Assembly: GCA_003857395.1 (NCBI GenBank)
Contig: RPRC01000123.1
Location: forward strand, 1-24,296
Direction: 5' to 3'
Source: Geobacter sp.
Lineage (GTDB): Bacteria; Desulfobacterota; Desulfuromonadia; Geobacterales; Geobacteraceae
DNA: 24,296 bases
Notes under the pieces: model-generated
Database searches by the model: none
The model's input: only the letters and a program-made list of their open reading frames with translations
Told to the model about the DNA's origin: nothing
Program-made: the position numbers and the translations under genes
In this document: positions 1 to 7,544 of the stretch, in pieces
Numbering within the stretch: the stretch's first letter is position 1
How the letters are laid out: each line of letters begins with the position of its first letter

Positions 1-276
1 GAAATTCGGATTAAAAAGTTGCAGCCCCTGCGGGAGAAATCCAATCCGGTCCCAGGCGGTGAAGGCTGTCTGTGGGGTGCCGAATAGTGAGATTTTTCCC
101 TGTACCACACTGTTGAGCCCCAGGATGCAGCGTATCAGAGTGCTCTTGCCTGAACCGTTAGGGCCTACGACTCCCACGTAATCTCCCGCTTTGATTCCGC
201 AGGTTATGTCGTGCAGCACTTCGGTTCCCTGATAGGCGAAGGAGAGTCCTTCAATGGAAATGATATCTACCGGCAT
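1..276 (-). CDS. znuC: Metal ABC transporter ATP-binding protein, N-terminal part (ZnuC-like)
   Basis: This is the first 92 codons of an ABC-transporter ATPase; the rest lies beyond the left edge. The start is the ATG at 276-274 (MPVDIISIEGLSFAY). The Walker A motif GPNGSGKST is complete at about residues 36-44, and the region leading to the Q-loop (GFLPQG, about residues 82-87) is present. The Q-loop context, followed by a polar stretch, fits the ZnuC/TroB/MntB branch of metal importers. The start lies inside the end of the upstream substrate-binding-protein gene (10-bp overlap), so the two are translationally coupled. The protein should sit on the cytoplasmic face and energise uptake of Zn2+ or Mn2+ through a permease not seen here. 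The metal is inferred only from the partner. Confidence 0.85.
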   Translation of the reverse strand, partial: MPVDIISIEGLSFAYQGTEVLHDITCGIKAGDYVGVVGPNGSGKSTLIRCILGLNSVVQGKISLFGTPQTAFTAWDRIGFLPQGLQLFNPNF

Positions 277-1205
277 TGCAGTCCGATCCTGAGATTCCTT
301 AGGTTCTGTTCCATGAGGGAAATGAAGGTGGCGCCGGCCTCCAGATCATTCTTGCTGATGTTGTGTGCCCCGTGAAGCTTGAGGACAGTCGCTCCTGTTT
401 CCCGGGAAATGGTGTCGGCAATCCTTGGCTCCACCAGTTCTTCGGTATAGATGTAGTGCAGGCCGTTTTCCTGAATCTGGCGAATGAGTCGGGCGATTTT
501 TGCCGGTGAGGGTTCGGCATTGGCGCTGACGGCATAGGCGGATTCATATTTCAGGCCATAACGGTTGGCCAGGTAGCCAAAGGCGTAGTGGCCGCCGTGA
601 AGGAAAATGTGTTTGGCGCAGTGCGACAAGCCGCTTCGATAGCGGCCGTCCAGGTCCCGGAGCTGTGCCTTGTAGGCTTCGGCATTGGTGGTGTAATAGT
701 CCCGGTGTGAAGGGTCTTTGGCGACAAGGGCAGTGAGGATGCTGTCGACCATGGTTTGTGCGTTGGCAAAGTCAAGCCAGATATGAGGGTCCATCCCTTC
801 GCCGTTATTTCCTTCGTGGTGGTGCTCTGCACCCTGTCCAGCTTGCAGGAAATGCACACCTTGGCTGGTATCCACCACCAAGGTCTTCCGGGAATCGATC
901 CCGTTGGAAATATTTGCCGCCCATGGTTCCATGTAGCGGTTCGTGTAGATGAAGAGGTCTGCCTTGTTTGCCCTGATGATATCGTCAGGTTTTGGCTCAA
1001 AGCTGTGCGCCTCCATGCCGGGAGGGAGCAGCAGGGTGACCTCCACCTTGTCCCCGCCGATAGTCCGGGTAAAATCATAGAGAGGGAAAAGCGAAACCAC
1101 GATCTGCAGCTTTCCCTGCGCTCCATTTTCTGGTGGAGTTTTTTTGCATGATACGCACAGGAGCAACAAAACGCAAAGGAGGACACGGGTAAAAACTTTT
1201 CTCAC
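267..1205 (-). CDS. znuA: Zinc/manganese ABC transporter substrate-binding lipoprotein (ZnuA-like)
   Basis: This 312-aa protein is a cluster A-I metal-binding protein of a high-affinity ABC importer. A hydrophobic signal peptide (residues 4-19) ends at Cys20, the likely lipidated residue, although the lipobox LCVSC is not ideal. Family metal ligands are visible as His67 (EAHSFEPKP), His141 (MDPHIWLD) and His206 (HGGHYAFGY). The usual histidine-rich loop is reduced to HHHE at about 128-131. Where many relatives have Asp or Glu as fourth ligand, this protein reads KLHGAHNIS, so His278 or His281 may serve. The start codon is GTG (1205-1203), chosen because AGGAG lies at the right distance upstream and the signal peptide begins there. 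The stop overlaps the znuC start. A candidate promoter and operator lie upstream. Zn2+ versus Mn2+ cannot be decided from sequence. Confidence 0.88.
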   Translation of the reverse strand: MRKVFTRVLLCVLLLLCVSCKKTPPENGAQGKLQIVVSLFPLYDFTRTIGGDKVEVTLLLPPGMEAHSFEPKPDDIIRANKADLFIYTNRYMEPWAANISNGIDSRKTLVVDTSQGVHFLQAGQGAEHHHEGNNGEGMDPHIWLDFANAQTMVDSILTALVAKDPSHRDYYTTNAEAYKAQLRDLDGRYRSGLSHCAKHIFLHGGHYAFGYLANRYGLKYESAYAVSANAEPSPAKIARLIRQIQENGLHYIYTEELVEPRIADTISRETGATVLKLHGAHNISKNDLEAGATFISLMEQNLRNLRIGLQCR

Positions 1206-1660
1206 TGTAGACTCCTTTTCTGCAGAGGATGGTGGGTCAGGGTTGTCAGGGGTTCCGGAATCTCCGGCAACCGGTTGATTGTTTAACCAAGCGTAAAGCC
1301 TGAAAAGCTCTTGTCAAATGGAGAGGAAGATTAAGCATTGTCCGGAAATCATGAATCGTCATGTCTCAACTTTCTTTTAGTATCAGAAAACAATCTCCAA
1401 CTCCAGACTAATATATTTGTATCAGGTCGCTCCGTTCGCAATAAAACCGTTGTCAGAAGCCCCCCTGAAGTGATACAAAAATGGATGTTGAGTAAAAAAC
1501 CCCTTTGGAACAGGGCATCTGTCGAAGCAGAGTTTTCGCGGTTGGCAGGTGAGAAGGTCCACGAAGGTATTGGCCTCCAGCTGAAGCCGGTGAATGCAAT
1601 AGCTGCACGAGACACGAGTGAGATTGGACAGGGAAGATGACCAGGGAGGAAAATGTCTGC
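1206..1660. other. Gene-free stretch between divergent znuA and mqnP-like genes
   Basis: About 455 bp lie between two divergently transcribed operons. Open frames exist on both strands (for example 1338-1640 plus, with a TTG start, and 1349-1615 minus). None has a convincing ribosome site or a recognisable protein. A separated perfect 9-bp inverted repeat, TTTGTATCA at 1416-1424 and TGATACAAA at 1471-1479, is the only clear structure besides the znuA promoter. The stretch may hold the promoter of the menaquinone block or a decayed gene. Confidence 0.5.
1273..1317 (-). promoter_or_regulatory. Predicted sigma-70 promoter with imperfect palindrome for znuA-znuC
   Basis: Read on the minus strand, TTGACA (1317-1312) is followed after 16 nt by TACGCT (1295-1290). 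Directly downstream is an imperfect palindrome at 1288-1273, with GGTT and AACC as outer arms. Its position over the transcription start would suit a metal-sensing repressor such as a Zur/Fur family protein. The repressor assignment is inference from the target genes; no consensus box could be matched with certainty. Confidence 0.35.
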
Positions 1661-2557
1661 ATGGGAATGGCGTCACACCAGCCGACCGGTTTATTCGGGG
1701 TAATCCGAACTTTCCTGGAGACGATTAAATTTTCCCATACGGTTTTTGCCCTTCCCTTTGCCTTTACCGGTGCGGTGCTGGCAGCTTCGGGACTTCCCTC
1801 TCTCTACCAGATATTCTGGATCCTGATGGCGATGGTCGGTGCCCGTACTGCGGCAATGGGATTGAATCGCCTGATAGACGCTGAAATTGACCGGGCAAAT
1901 CCTCGCACTTGCGGGAGGGCGATCCCGGCCGGACTTCTCGGTAAAAAAACCGTTGCCCTCTGTAGCGGTGCAGCTGCAATTCTTTTTCTCCTTGCTGCGT
2001 ACCGTTTGAATTACCTCTGCTTCATCCTTTCGCCGCTTGCGCTCTTTTTCCTGGTGTTATATTCCTATTGTAAGAGGTTTACCGCCCTGAGCCATGTGGT
2101 CCTTGGCCTGTGTCTTGCCGTGGCTCCTGTTGGTGCCTGGATTGCTATTCAGGGCAGCCTGGAACTCACTCCGGTCATCCTTGGCATTGCTGTCCTGTTC
2201 TGGGTCGCAGGTTTTGATATCCTCTATTCCCTGCAGGATTTCGAATTCGATTGCGCAACGGGCCTATACTCAATTCCTGCTCGACTCGGTGTGAGAGGAG
2301 CTCTCCTGACAGCCCGTTTGTTCCATGTTGCCACACTCGGAGTGCTGGTTTCCCTTTTTGTGATAGCTGGGCTTGGATATCTCTACCTCACGGGTGTTTT
2401 TATTGCCGCGCTTCTTTTAGCCTACGAGCACTGGCTGCTGAAGGATGGGGACCTCACGAAGCTGAATGCAGCTTTTTTTACCATGAACGGCTACATCAGT
2501 ATTACGGTCTTTTTTTTCACCCTGGGTGATGTATTGTTTTCCCAGGGTTTCTGGTAA
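1661..2557 (+). CDS. mqnP: UbiA-family prenyltransferase (menaquinone, MqnP-like)
   Basis: This integral membrane prenyltransferase is of the UbiA family. The first Asp-rich motif reads NRLIDAEIDRANPRT and the second DILYSLQDFEFD; both bind the Mg-diphosphate of the polyprenyl donor. Many hydrophobic segments follow, consistent with the usual eight or nine membrane helices. Because ubiX, mqnE and mqnC follow, the substrate is inferred to be the aromatic acid of the futalosine menaquinone route (1,4-dihydroxy-6-naphthoate), which makes this MqnP rather than a 4-hydroxybenzoate enzyme. The start at 1661 is preferred because GGGAGG lies 11 nt upstream. An in-frame ATG at 1637 would add 8 residues but has a weaker ribosome site. 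The product has 298 aa from 1661 or 306 aa from 1637. Confidence 0.85.
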   Translation: MGMASHQPTGLFGVIRTFLETIKFSHTVFALPFAFTGAVLAASGLPSLYQIFWILMAMVGARTAAMGLNRLIDAEIDRANPRTCGRAIPAGLLGKKTVALCSGAAAILFLLAAYRLNYLCFILSPLALFFLVLYSYCKRFTALSHVVLGLCLAVAPVGAWIAIQGSLELTPVILGIAVLFWVAGFDILYSLQDFEFDCATGLYSIPARLGVRGALLTARLFHVATLGVLVSLFVIAGLGYLYLTGVFIAALLLAYEHWLLKDGDLTKLNAAFFTMNGYISITVFFFTLGDVLFSQGFW

Positions 2558-2575
2558 ACTCAAAGGCTCGGCTCG

Positions 2576-2617
2576 GGCGTTCCTCCCAGCTATTCCTTTG
2601 GAACGGGGAGGAACGCC
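2576..2617 (+). other. Strong hairpin in the mqnP-ubiX gap
   Basis: A perfect 12-bp stem is formed by GGCGTTCCTCCC (2576-2587) and GGGAGGAACGCC (2606-2617). The loop itself can pair (TTCC with GGAA). No T-run follows, so it is not a standard intrinsic terminator. It sequesters the GGGGAGGA motif upstream of ubiX and could act as a processing or stability element. Confidence 0.5.
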
Positions 2618-2631
2618 GGCAGAAAGCACGT

Positions 2632-3240
2632 ATGCAAATAATTTTGGCAATAACGGGAGCTTCTGGCGCCCAATACGGTCTCCGGCTGTGTGAAGAACTC
2701 CTTGCAGCGGGACACTCTCTTTCCTTCCTGGTCAGTATGGCCGGCTTTGAGGTTCTCAGGGCCGAAGCTGGTTTTGACTGGTTCGGTGCAGAGCACGAGG
2801 TCTCTGCCCGGCTGCGGGAGTATTTCCAGGTACCTGAAAACCGGCTCCGATACTATTCCGGAGATAATCTGCTTGCCTCCATCGCAAGCGGTTCATCGGC
2901 TGCCGATGCCATGGTTGTCTGCCCCTGCAGCATGGGGAGCCTTGCGAGGATCGCATGCGGAATCTCCGGGAATCTCCTGGAGCGTTCCGCCGATGTGATG
3001 TTGAAGGAAAAGCGTCCCCTGGTCCTGGTGCCGAGGGAAACCCCATTCTCCGAGATCCACTTGGAGAACATGCTGAAACTGGTTCGCATGGGGACCAGAA
3101 TCGTACCTGCCATGCCGGCCCTGTACCATTCTCCTCAAACGGTGGCGCAGATGATAGACTTTGTGGTCGGCAAGGTGCTGGAGGCACTGGCTATCAAACA
3201 CTGCCTTTACCGCCCGTGGAATCCTCTGGTGAAGCGATGA
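2632..3240 (+). CDS. ubiX: UbiX-family flavin prenyltransferase
   Basis: This 202-aa soluble enzyme makes prenylated FMN, the cofactor of UbiD-type decarboxylases. The N-terminal ITGASGAQYG flavin-binding motif, the central SSAADAMVVCPCSMGSLARI block and the PRETPFSEIHLENM motif are all diagnostic of UbiX/Pad1 proteins, and the length is normal. In the futalosine route a UbiD-like decarboxylase removes the ring carboxylate after prenylation, so ubiX beside mqnP, mqnE and mqnC makes sense. No ubiD-like gene is present in this window. The ATG at 2632 has only a weak ribosome site (AGAAAG). The stop TGA overlaps the mqnE start as ATGA, showing translational coupling. Confidence 0.93.
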   Translation: MQIILAITGASGAQYGLRLCEELLAAGHSLSFLVSMAGFEVLRAEAGFDWFGAEHEVSARLREYFQVPENRLRYYSGDNLLASIASGSSAADAMVVCPCSMGSLARIACGISGNLLERSADVMLKEKRPLVLVPRETPFSEIHLENMLKLVRMGTRIVPAMPALYHSPQTVAQMIDFVVGKVLEALAIKHCLYRPWNPLVKR

Positions 3241-4319
3241 TTTCATTTGATTCCATTACTGACAAGGTCAGGACAGGAAGGCGACTCAGCGATTCCGAAG
3301 CCCTTTTCCTCTTTGAATCGGAGGACCTCCTCGAGATTGGTGAATTGGCGGCGTTTGCCAACGCTTCGAAAAACGGTCGACGCGTCTATTATAACGTAAA
3401 CCGGCATATCAATTATTCCAATATCTGTGTCAATCACTGTCGTTTTTGCGCCTTTCGACGTGACGCGGGCGAAGCGGGCGCCTATCTCCTGACTCTTGAG
3501 GATATTCGCTCCCGTGCCGAGGAGGCCCTTCGGCAGGGGGCCACGGAGATCCACATGGTAGGAGGTCTCCATCCGGACCTCTCCTTGCCCTGTTACGAGG
3601 AGATGCTCCGTGCGGTGAAGGCGGTTTCTCCACGCCTCCATCTGAAGGCCTTCACCGCCGTGGAAATCGATTATTTTTCGCGGATCAGCGGTCTTTCTCT
3701 TCGGGAGGTACTTCTCAGTCTCAAAGAGTCGGGGCTCGATTCCCTGCCCGGGGGCGGTGCGGAAATTTTTGCGCCAGCCGTCCGAAGCGAACTCTGTGAA
3801 GAAAAAATATCCGGCGACAGGTGGCTCGAGGTTATGGAGGAGGCGCACCGGTGCGGATTTCGTTCTAACGCTACGATGCTCTACGGACATCTGGAAAGTC
3901 ATTCCGACAGGGTGGCTCACCTCTCCCGCCTGCGGGACCTTCAGGACCGTACGGGCGGATTCCAGGCATTAGTCGCGCTGCCTTTTCAGCCTTTGAATAC
4001 GCAACTGCACTCAGATCGGAACCTGCGGGCTGGGGGGGTAGACGACCTCAAAACGGTTGCGGTTAGCCGGTTGTACCTTGATAACTTCAACAATATCAAG
4101 GCATACTGGGTACTGCTCGGCGAAAAGATCGCCCAGGTGGCCCTTGCCTTTGGTGCGAACGACCTGGATGGTACGGTGGTGGACGAACGGATCGGTCATG
4201 AGGCCGGGGCCGAATCTCCCCGGGGAATGACCCGGGACGAAATTCTCCGTCTGATAGGTTCGGCGGGGAAAGAGCCGGTGGAACGGGATTCCCTCTACCA
4301 AGAAATCCTGAGCCGCTAA
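3237..4319 (+). CDS. mqnE: Aminofutalosine synthase, radical SAM (MqnE)
   Basis: This 360-aa radical SAM enzyme joins SAM-derived adenosyl to 3-[(1-carboxyvinyl)oxy]benzoate to give 6-amino-6-deoxyfutalosine in menaquinone synthesis. The [4Fe-4S] cluster motif is Cys64-x3-Cys68-x2-Cys71 (ICVNHCRFCAF). The C-terminal signature FNNIKAYWVLLGEKIAQVAL, followed by DLDGTVVDERIGHEAGAESP, separates MqnE from its paralog MqnC. A longer open frame extends upstream to 2955, but it runs through ubiX. The ATG at 3237, in the ATGA overlap with the ubiX stop, gives the normal family length. The sister gene mqnC lies 55 bp downstream and both should be transcribed together. MqnA, MqnB and MqnD are not in this window. 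Confidence 0.93.
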   Translation: MISFDSITDKVRTGRRLSDSEALFLFESEDLLEIGELAAFANASKNGRRVYYNVNRHINYSNICVNHCRFCAFRRDAGEAGAYLLTLEDIRSRAEEALRQGATEIHMVGGLHPDLSLPCYEEMLRAVKAVSPRLHLKAFTAVEIDYFSRISGLSLREVLLSLKESGLDSLPGGGAEIFAPAVRSELCEEKISGDRWLEVMEEAHRCGFRSNATMLYGHLESHSDRVAHLSRLRDLQDRTGGFQALVALPFQPLNTQLHSDRNLRAGGVDDLKTVAVSRLYLDNFNNIKAYWVLLGEKIAQVALAFGANDLDGTVVDERIGHEAGAESPRGMTRDEILRLIGSAGKEPVERDSLYQEILSR

Positions 4320-4374
4320 TGTATGATTCTGGCGGTACGGGCAATCATCCAAGGCTCCGGAAGGGGAAAGGTCA

Positions 4375-5448
4375 TTGCAGTCATTTCTGAGAAAATGCGC
4401 GGAACGACTTGAAACCGGCGCTCCGTTGAACAGGCAGGAGGCCCTGCGGATCTTCGTGGAAGCCGACCTCCTGGAACTTGGGAAACTTGCAGACGGTGTT
4501 CGGCGGCGGCTTCATCCGGAAAAAATTGTTACCTTTGTGGTTGACCGGAATGTAAACTATACGAATGTTTGTGTCTCTCGATGCAGGTTTTGCGCCTTCT
4601 ATCGTGATGAAGCGGATGCCGATGCCTACCTCCTGTCACAGGAGGAGATCTACCGTAAGGTTGAGGAACTGGTGGCGCAGGGAGGGACCCAGCTTCTCAT
4701 GCAGGGGGGGCTCCATCCCCAGCTGGGTATAGAGTTCTTCGAGAACCTGTTCCGGGGGATCAAGGGGCGTTTTCCGGAGATCCTTAATCATTCCCTTTCT
4801 CCCACCGAGATCTCCCATGTTGCCCGAATTTCCGGCCTGACCATAGCTGACGCTCTGCACCGCCTGAAGGAGGCGGGGCTCGATTCGATCCCTGGCGGTG
4901 GTGCCGAGATACTCGTGGACCGGGTTCGGGCCGAGATCTCACCGGACAAGATCGGCTGGGAAGAGTGGTCGGAGGTGATGCGTGAAGCCGCCCGCCAGGG
5001 ATTTCCCACCACGGCTACCATGATGTTTGGCAGCTTGGAGCGGTCTGAAGATATTGTAGAACATCTGTTTCGCATCAGGGAAATACAGGAGCAGGGTGGG
5101 ACGTTTACCGCCTTTATCCCCTGGACCTATCAGCCGGGAAACACTGAATTGGGGGGCGTTGCTGCCTCCGGAGTCGAGTATCTGAAAGTGCTGGCCCTGT
5201 CACGCCTTGTGCTTTGCAACATCCCTAACATCCAGGCGAGTTGGGTGACCCAGGGGGCGAAACTTGCCCAGGTTGCTCTCTATTTCGGCGCCAATGACCT
5301 TGGCGGAACAATGCTTGAAGAAAATGTCGTGGCCGCGGCAGGCTGTTCCTTCCGCATCACCAGGGAAGAACTGATTGCCTTGATCAAGGGTGCCGGGTTT
5401 GCCCCTGCACAGCGGACCACCGACTATAAAATAGTACAATTCTATTGA
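4375..5448 (+). CDS. mqnC: Cyclic dehypoxanthinyl futalosine synthase, radical SAM (MqnC)
   Basis: This 357-aa radical SAM enzyme cyclises dehypoxanthinyl futalosine, the step after hydrolysis of futalosine. The cluster motif is Cys66-x3-Cys70-x2-Cys73 (VCVSRCRFCAFYRD). The motifs FIPWTYQPGNTEL, NIPNIQASWVTQGAKLAQVA and MLEENVVAAAG are typical of MqnC and distinguish it from MqnE. The start is TTG at 4375; AAGGGG is placed about 8 nt upstream and no in-frame ATG fits better. A small perfect hairpin (GAGACC/GGTCTC, 5447-5461) covers the stop codon but has no T-run. The gene is last of the four-gene menaquinone block; the RNase D gene follows after a 70-bp gap. Confidence 0.92.
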   Translation: MQSFLRKCAERLETGAPLNRQEALRIFVEADLLELGKLADGVRRRLHPEKIVTFVVDRNVNYTNVCVSRCRFCAFYRDEADADAYLLSQEEIYRKVEELVAQGGTQLLMQGGLHPQLGIEFFENLFRGIKGRFPEILNHSLSPTEISHVARISGLTIADALHRLKEAGLDSIPGGGAEILVDRVRAEISPDKIGWEEWSEVMREAARQGFPTTATMMFGSLERSEDIVEHLFRIREIQEQGGTFTAFIPWTYQPGNTELGGVAASGVEYLKVLALSRLVLCNIPNIQASWVTQGAKLAQVALYFGANDLGGTMLEENVVAAAGCSFRITREELIALIKGAGFAPAQRTTDYKIVQFY

Positions 5449-5518
5449 GACCGCTGGTCTCGGGTGGGGCGCGATCCGTGTCCTCACGTGAAAATGCCGG
5501 CCGGCGGGGAAGGACATA

Positions 5519-6658
5519 ATGAAACAGCATCACGACATGCGACCGAAAATGATAGAATCGCGGGAAGCTCTCCTGCGGCTGGTGGAAAAGCTTGCCGGGG
5601 AGACCGTGCTTGCCTGGGATCTGGAGGCTGATTCACTCCACCATTATCGGGAAAAGGTCTGCCTGATACAGATAGCCACTTCGAAAGAAGTTTTTCTTGT
5701 TGACCCACTGGCGGTTCCGGATCTTTCGCCCCTGGCAGCTCTCCTGGAGAACCCGGCAATTCGCAAGATCTTTCACGGCGCAGATTACGATATCCGTTCC
5801 CTCCACCGGGACTTTTCCCTTAGCGTCCTTAATCTGTTTGACACCATGATAGCCTGTCAGCTCCTTGGTGAAAAGGAAGTCGGCCTGGCGGCAGTGCTGA
5901 AAAAACGCTTCGGTGCTGAACTGGATAAGCGATACCAGAAGGCCGATTGGAGCCGGAGGCCGTTGGACGAAGGAATGATAGCCTATGCTGCGGCTGATAC
6001 CTCGTATCTCGTCGCACTGTATCGCCAGCTGGAACAGGAACTTGAAGCGCGAGGGAGGCTCTCCTGGGTAGAAGAAGAGTGTCTTCTCCTTTCTGAGGTT
6101 CGTGCTGCCGACCGCGGAGGTGAGCCGTTATTTCTTCGTTTCAAGGGGGCAAACAGGTTGGACCGGCGGACTCTTGCCGTGCTGGAGGAACTCTTGCAAT
6201 ACCGGGACGAAAGGGCTTGTCAATCCGATCGTCCACCGTTCAAGATCCTTTCCAACGAGACACTCCGAGAGTTGGCGGAGAAAAAGCCGTCAACCCTTCA
6301 GGACATGGCGGGAGTGCCTGGGCTCCCGGCTCGCTCGGTTGAGCGGTATGGCCGGGATATACTGAAAGCGGTGGCGCAAGGGTGTTCGGTTCCGGAAGAT
6401 CAGCTGCCGGTAATTGCGCGTCCTGTACGACCTGAAAGGGATGCTGAAAGGGAAGATCGACTGAAACGGCTGAAGCGCTGGCGTGAGGGAAAGGCCCTCG
6501 CGTTGGGAATTGATGCCGGCATCCTTGTCAACAATGCCTTGTTGGAAAACCTGGCAAAGGAAGTTCCCCGCAGCCTGAGCGATCTGAATGCCATGCCGGT
6601 GTTGCGGCGCTGGCAGAAAGGCGAACTGGGCGAGGAACTGCTGAACATGCTGCGTTGA
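5519..6658 (+). CDS. rnd: Ribonuclease D family 3'-5' exonuclease with HRDC domain
   Basis: This 379-aa protein has a DEDD-type 3'-5' exonuclease domain (about residues 10-175) followed by an HRDC nucleic-acid-binding domain (about residues 205-290). Catalytic residues are visible: Asp34 and Glu36 (AWDLEADS), Asp91 (HGADYDIRSL), and Tyr156 with Asp160 (YAAADTSYL), the DEDDy arrangement of RNase D. The domain order and length match bacterial Rnd, which trims tRNA 3' ends and stable RNAs in the cytoplasm. The C-terminal region after 310 is another helical segment resembling a second HRDC-like unit. The ATG at 5519 follows GGGGAAGGA at good spacing. The gene ends 11 bp before a palindromic repeat element shared with a convergent gene. 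Confidence 0.9.
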   Translation: MKQHHDMRPKMIESREALLRLVEKLAGETVLAWDLEADSLHHYREKVCLIQIATSKEVFLVDPLAVPDLSPLAALLENPAIRKIFHGADYDIRSLHRDFSLSVLNLFDTMIACQLLGEKEVGLAAVLKKRFGAELDKRYQKADWSRRPLDEGMIAYAAADTSYLVALYRQLEQELEARGRLSWVEEECLLLSEVRAADRGGEPLFLRFKGANRLDRRTLAVLEELLQYRDERACQSDRPPFKILSNETLRELAEKKPSTLQDMAGVPGLPARSVERYGRDILKAVAQGCSVPEDQLPVIARPVRPERDAEREDRLKRLKRWREGKALALGIDAGILVNNALLENLAKEVPRSLSDLNAMPVLRRWQKGELGEELLNMLR

Positions 6659-6669
6659 CTGGTTCTTAG

Positions 6670-6810
6670 CAGGTTGTTGAAAAACTACTGCGGGGCCGGT
6701 CTGGGACGTTGCCGCTCGTTCCAACACTCAACGTAGCGAAGCTACGCCTCGCGTCCTCACTTGCTTGCGCCTACCATCTCGGCCTCCTCGCGACGTTTTT
6801 CAACAACCTG
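6670..6810. repeat. 141-bp palindromic interspersed element (MITE/REP-like)
   Basis: Perfect 16-bp terminal inverted repeats, CAGGTTGTTGAAAAAC (6670-6685) and its complement (6795-6810), enclose about 109 bp that contain an internal hairpin CGTAGC-GAA-GCTACG (6732-6746). The element sits exactly between two convergent genes: rnd ends 11 bp to the left, and the stop codon of the zinc-ribbon gene begins at the next base to the right. There is no coding capacity. I believe this kind of element occurs many times in Geobacter genomes, but copy number could not be tested here. Confidence 0.75.
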
Positions 6811-7518
6811 TCAGGAAGGTTTTTTTTCGGATTCGACAGGATCCTCGTCGGCAAAGATCATTTCAAATTCTTTGTCAAAATCTTCCAGGTTAGGCTGAGG
6901 TTTTTTCTCTGCAGGCGTTGGCTGGTCGAGCTCGTTTTCCATTCCGAAAATGTCTTCCCGAGACGATTCCGGTGCGAAATCAAAATCACTGGTGCCGAAG
7001 GATCCAAGATCTTCAGCCTCTTTCAGCCCATTTTCCCCGAGTTGGTCGTCGCTGTTGCCGATGCTTTCCGGCGCAAGGATTCTTTCGTAGTCGTCCATTC
7101 CCGAACCGTTAGTATCAAACTGTATATCCCAGCTTGAGGATTTCGACTCATCATCTGCCGGTTCGCCAAAGGAAAAATCATCCTCCATTGTTCCGCTGGC
7201 TGTCGCTATGTTGTCTTGTGCCAGAGGAGCAGGTTCATCGGAAAAAGCAAAGCCTTCGAACTCCGCATTTTTCCCTACATCCCGGGGTGAATCGGGGAAT
7301 TCGAGGTCAAAGCTGGCATGGAGATTTCCCTCCTGGACAGGGGCCGGTGTTGCAACCGGGGGGGCCGCCTGCACGGGAAGTGCCGTTGGCACTGCAGCGA
7401 TGCGACGAAGCACCGTGCTAATGCGGTGTGTTTTTTTGAATGAACTGAGCTCTGAACCGCATTTCTTGCAGGCATCAAGAAACTCGAAGCTGTTGTATCC
7501 GCATTTTGGACATTTCAT
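6811..7518 (-). CDS. Zinc-ribbon protein with long acidic disordered tail, unknown function
   Basis: This 235-aa protein begins with a compact zinc ribbon (MKCPKCGYN...ACKKCGSE; Cys3, Cys6, Cys17, Cys20). A short basic and proline/alanine-rich linker follows, then about 160 residues of acidic, low-complexity sequence. The tail carries recurring short aromatic motifs in an Asp/Glu background, such as FDLEF, FEGFAF, DDFSFGE, WDIQFD, FDFAPE and FEMIF, which look like repeated docking peptides. I do not recognise a named family beyond the zinc ribbon. AAGGAG lies upstream of the ATG at 7518. The gene is 26 bp downstream of rsmE on the same strand, so it belongs to the prmA-rsmE operon and may relate to translation or methylation. 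Its stop codon directly abuts the palindromic element. Confidence 0.8.
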   Translation of the reverse strand: MKCPKCGYNSFEFLDACKKCGSELSSFKKTHRISTVLRRIAAVPTALPVQAAPPVATPAPVQEGNLHASFDLEFPDSPRDVGKNAEFEGFAFSDEPAPLAQDNIATASGTMEDDFSFGEPADDESKSSSWDIQFDTNGSGMDDYERILAPESIGNSDDQLGENGLKEAEDLGSFGTSDFDFAPESSREDIFGMENELDQPTPAEKKPQPNLEDFDKEFEMIFADEDPVESEKKPS

Positions 7519-7544
7519 GTCAGGATCTCCTTTTTTTCCTACTT

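Noticed and set aside
1338..1640. Possible 100-aa gene before the UbiA-type gene
   Set aside because: TTG start without clear ribosome site, no recognisable motif, and an equally long frame on the other strand.
2955..3236. Longer N-terminus for the MqnE gene (open frame from 2955)
   Set aside because: It runs through ubiX in another frame; the ATGA overlap at 3237 gives the family length.
5447..5461. Terminator after mqnC
   Set aside because: Only a 6-bp stem covering the stop codon and no T-run.
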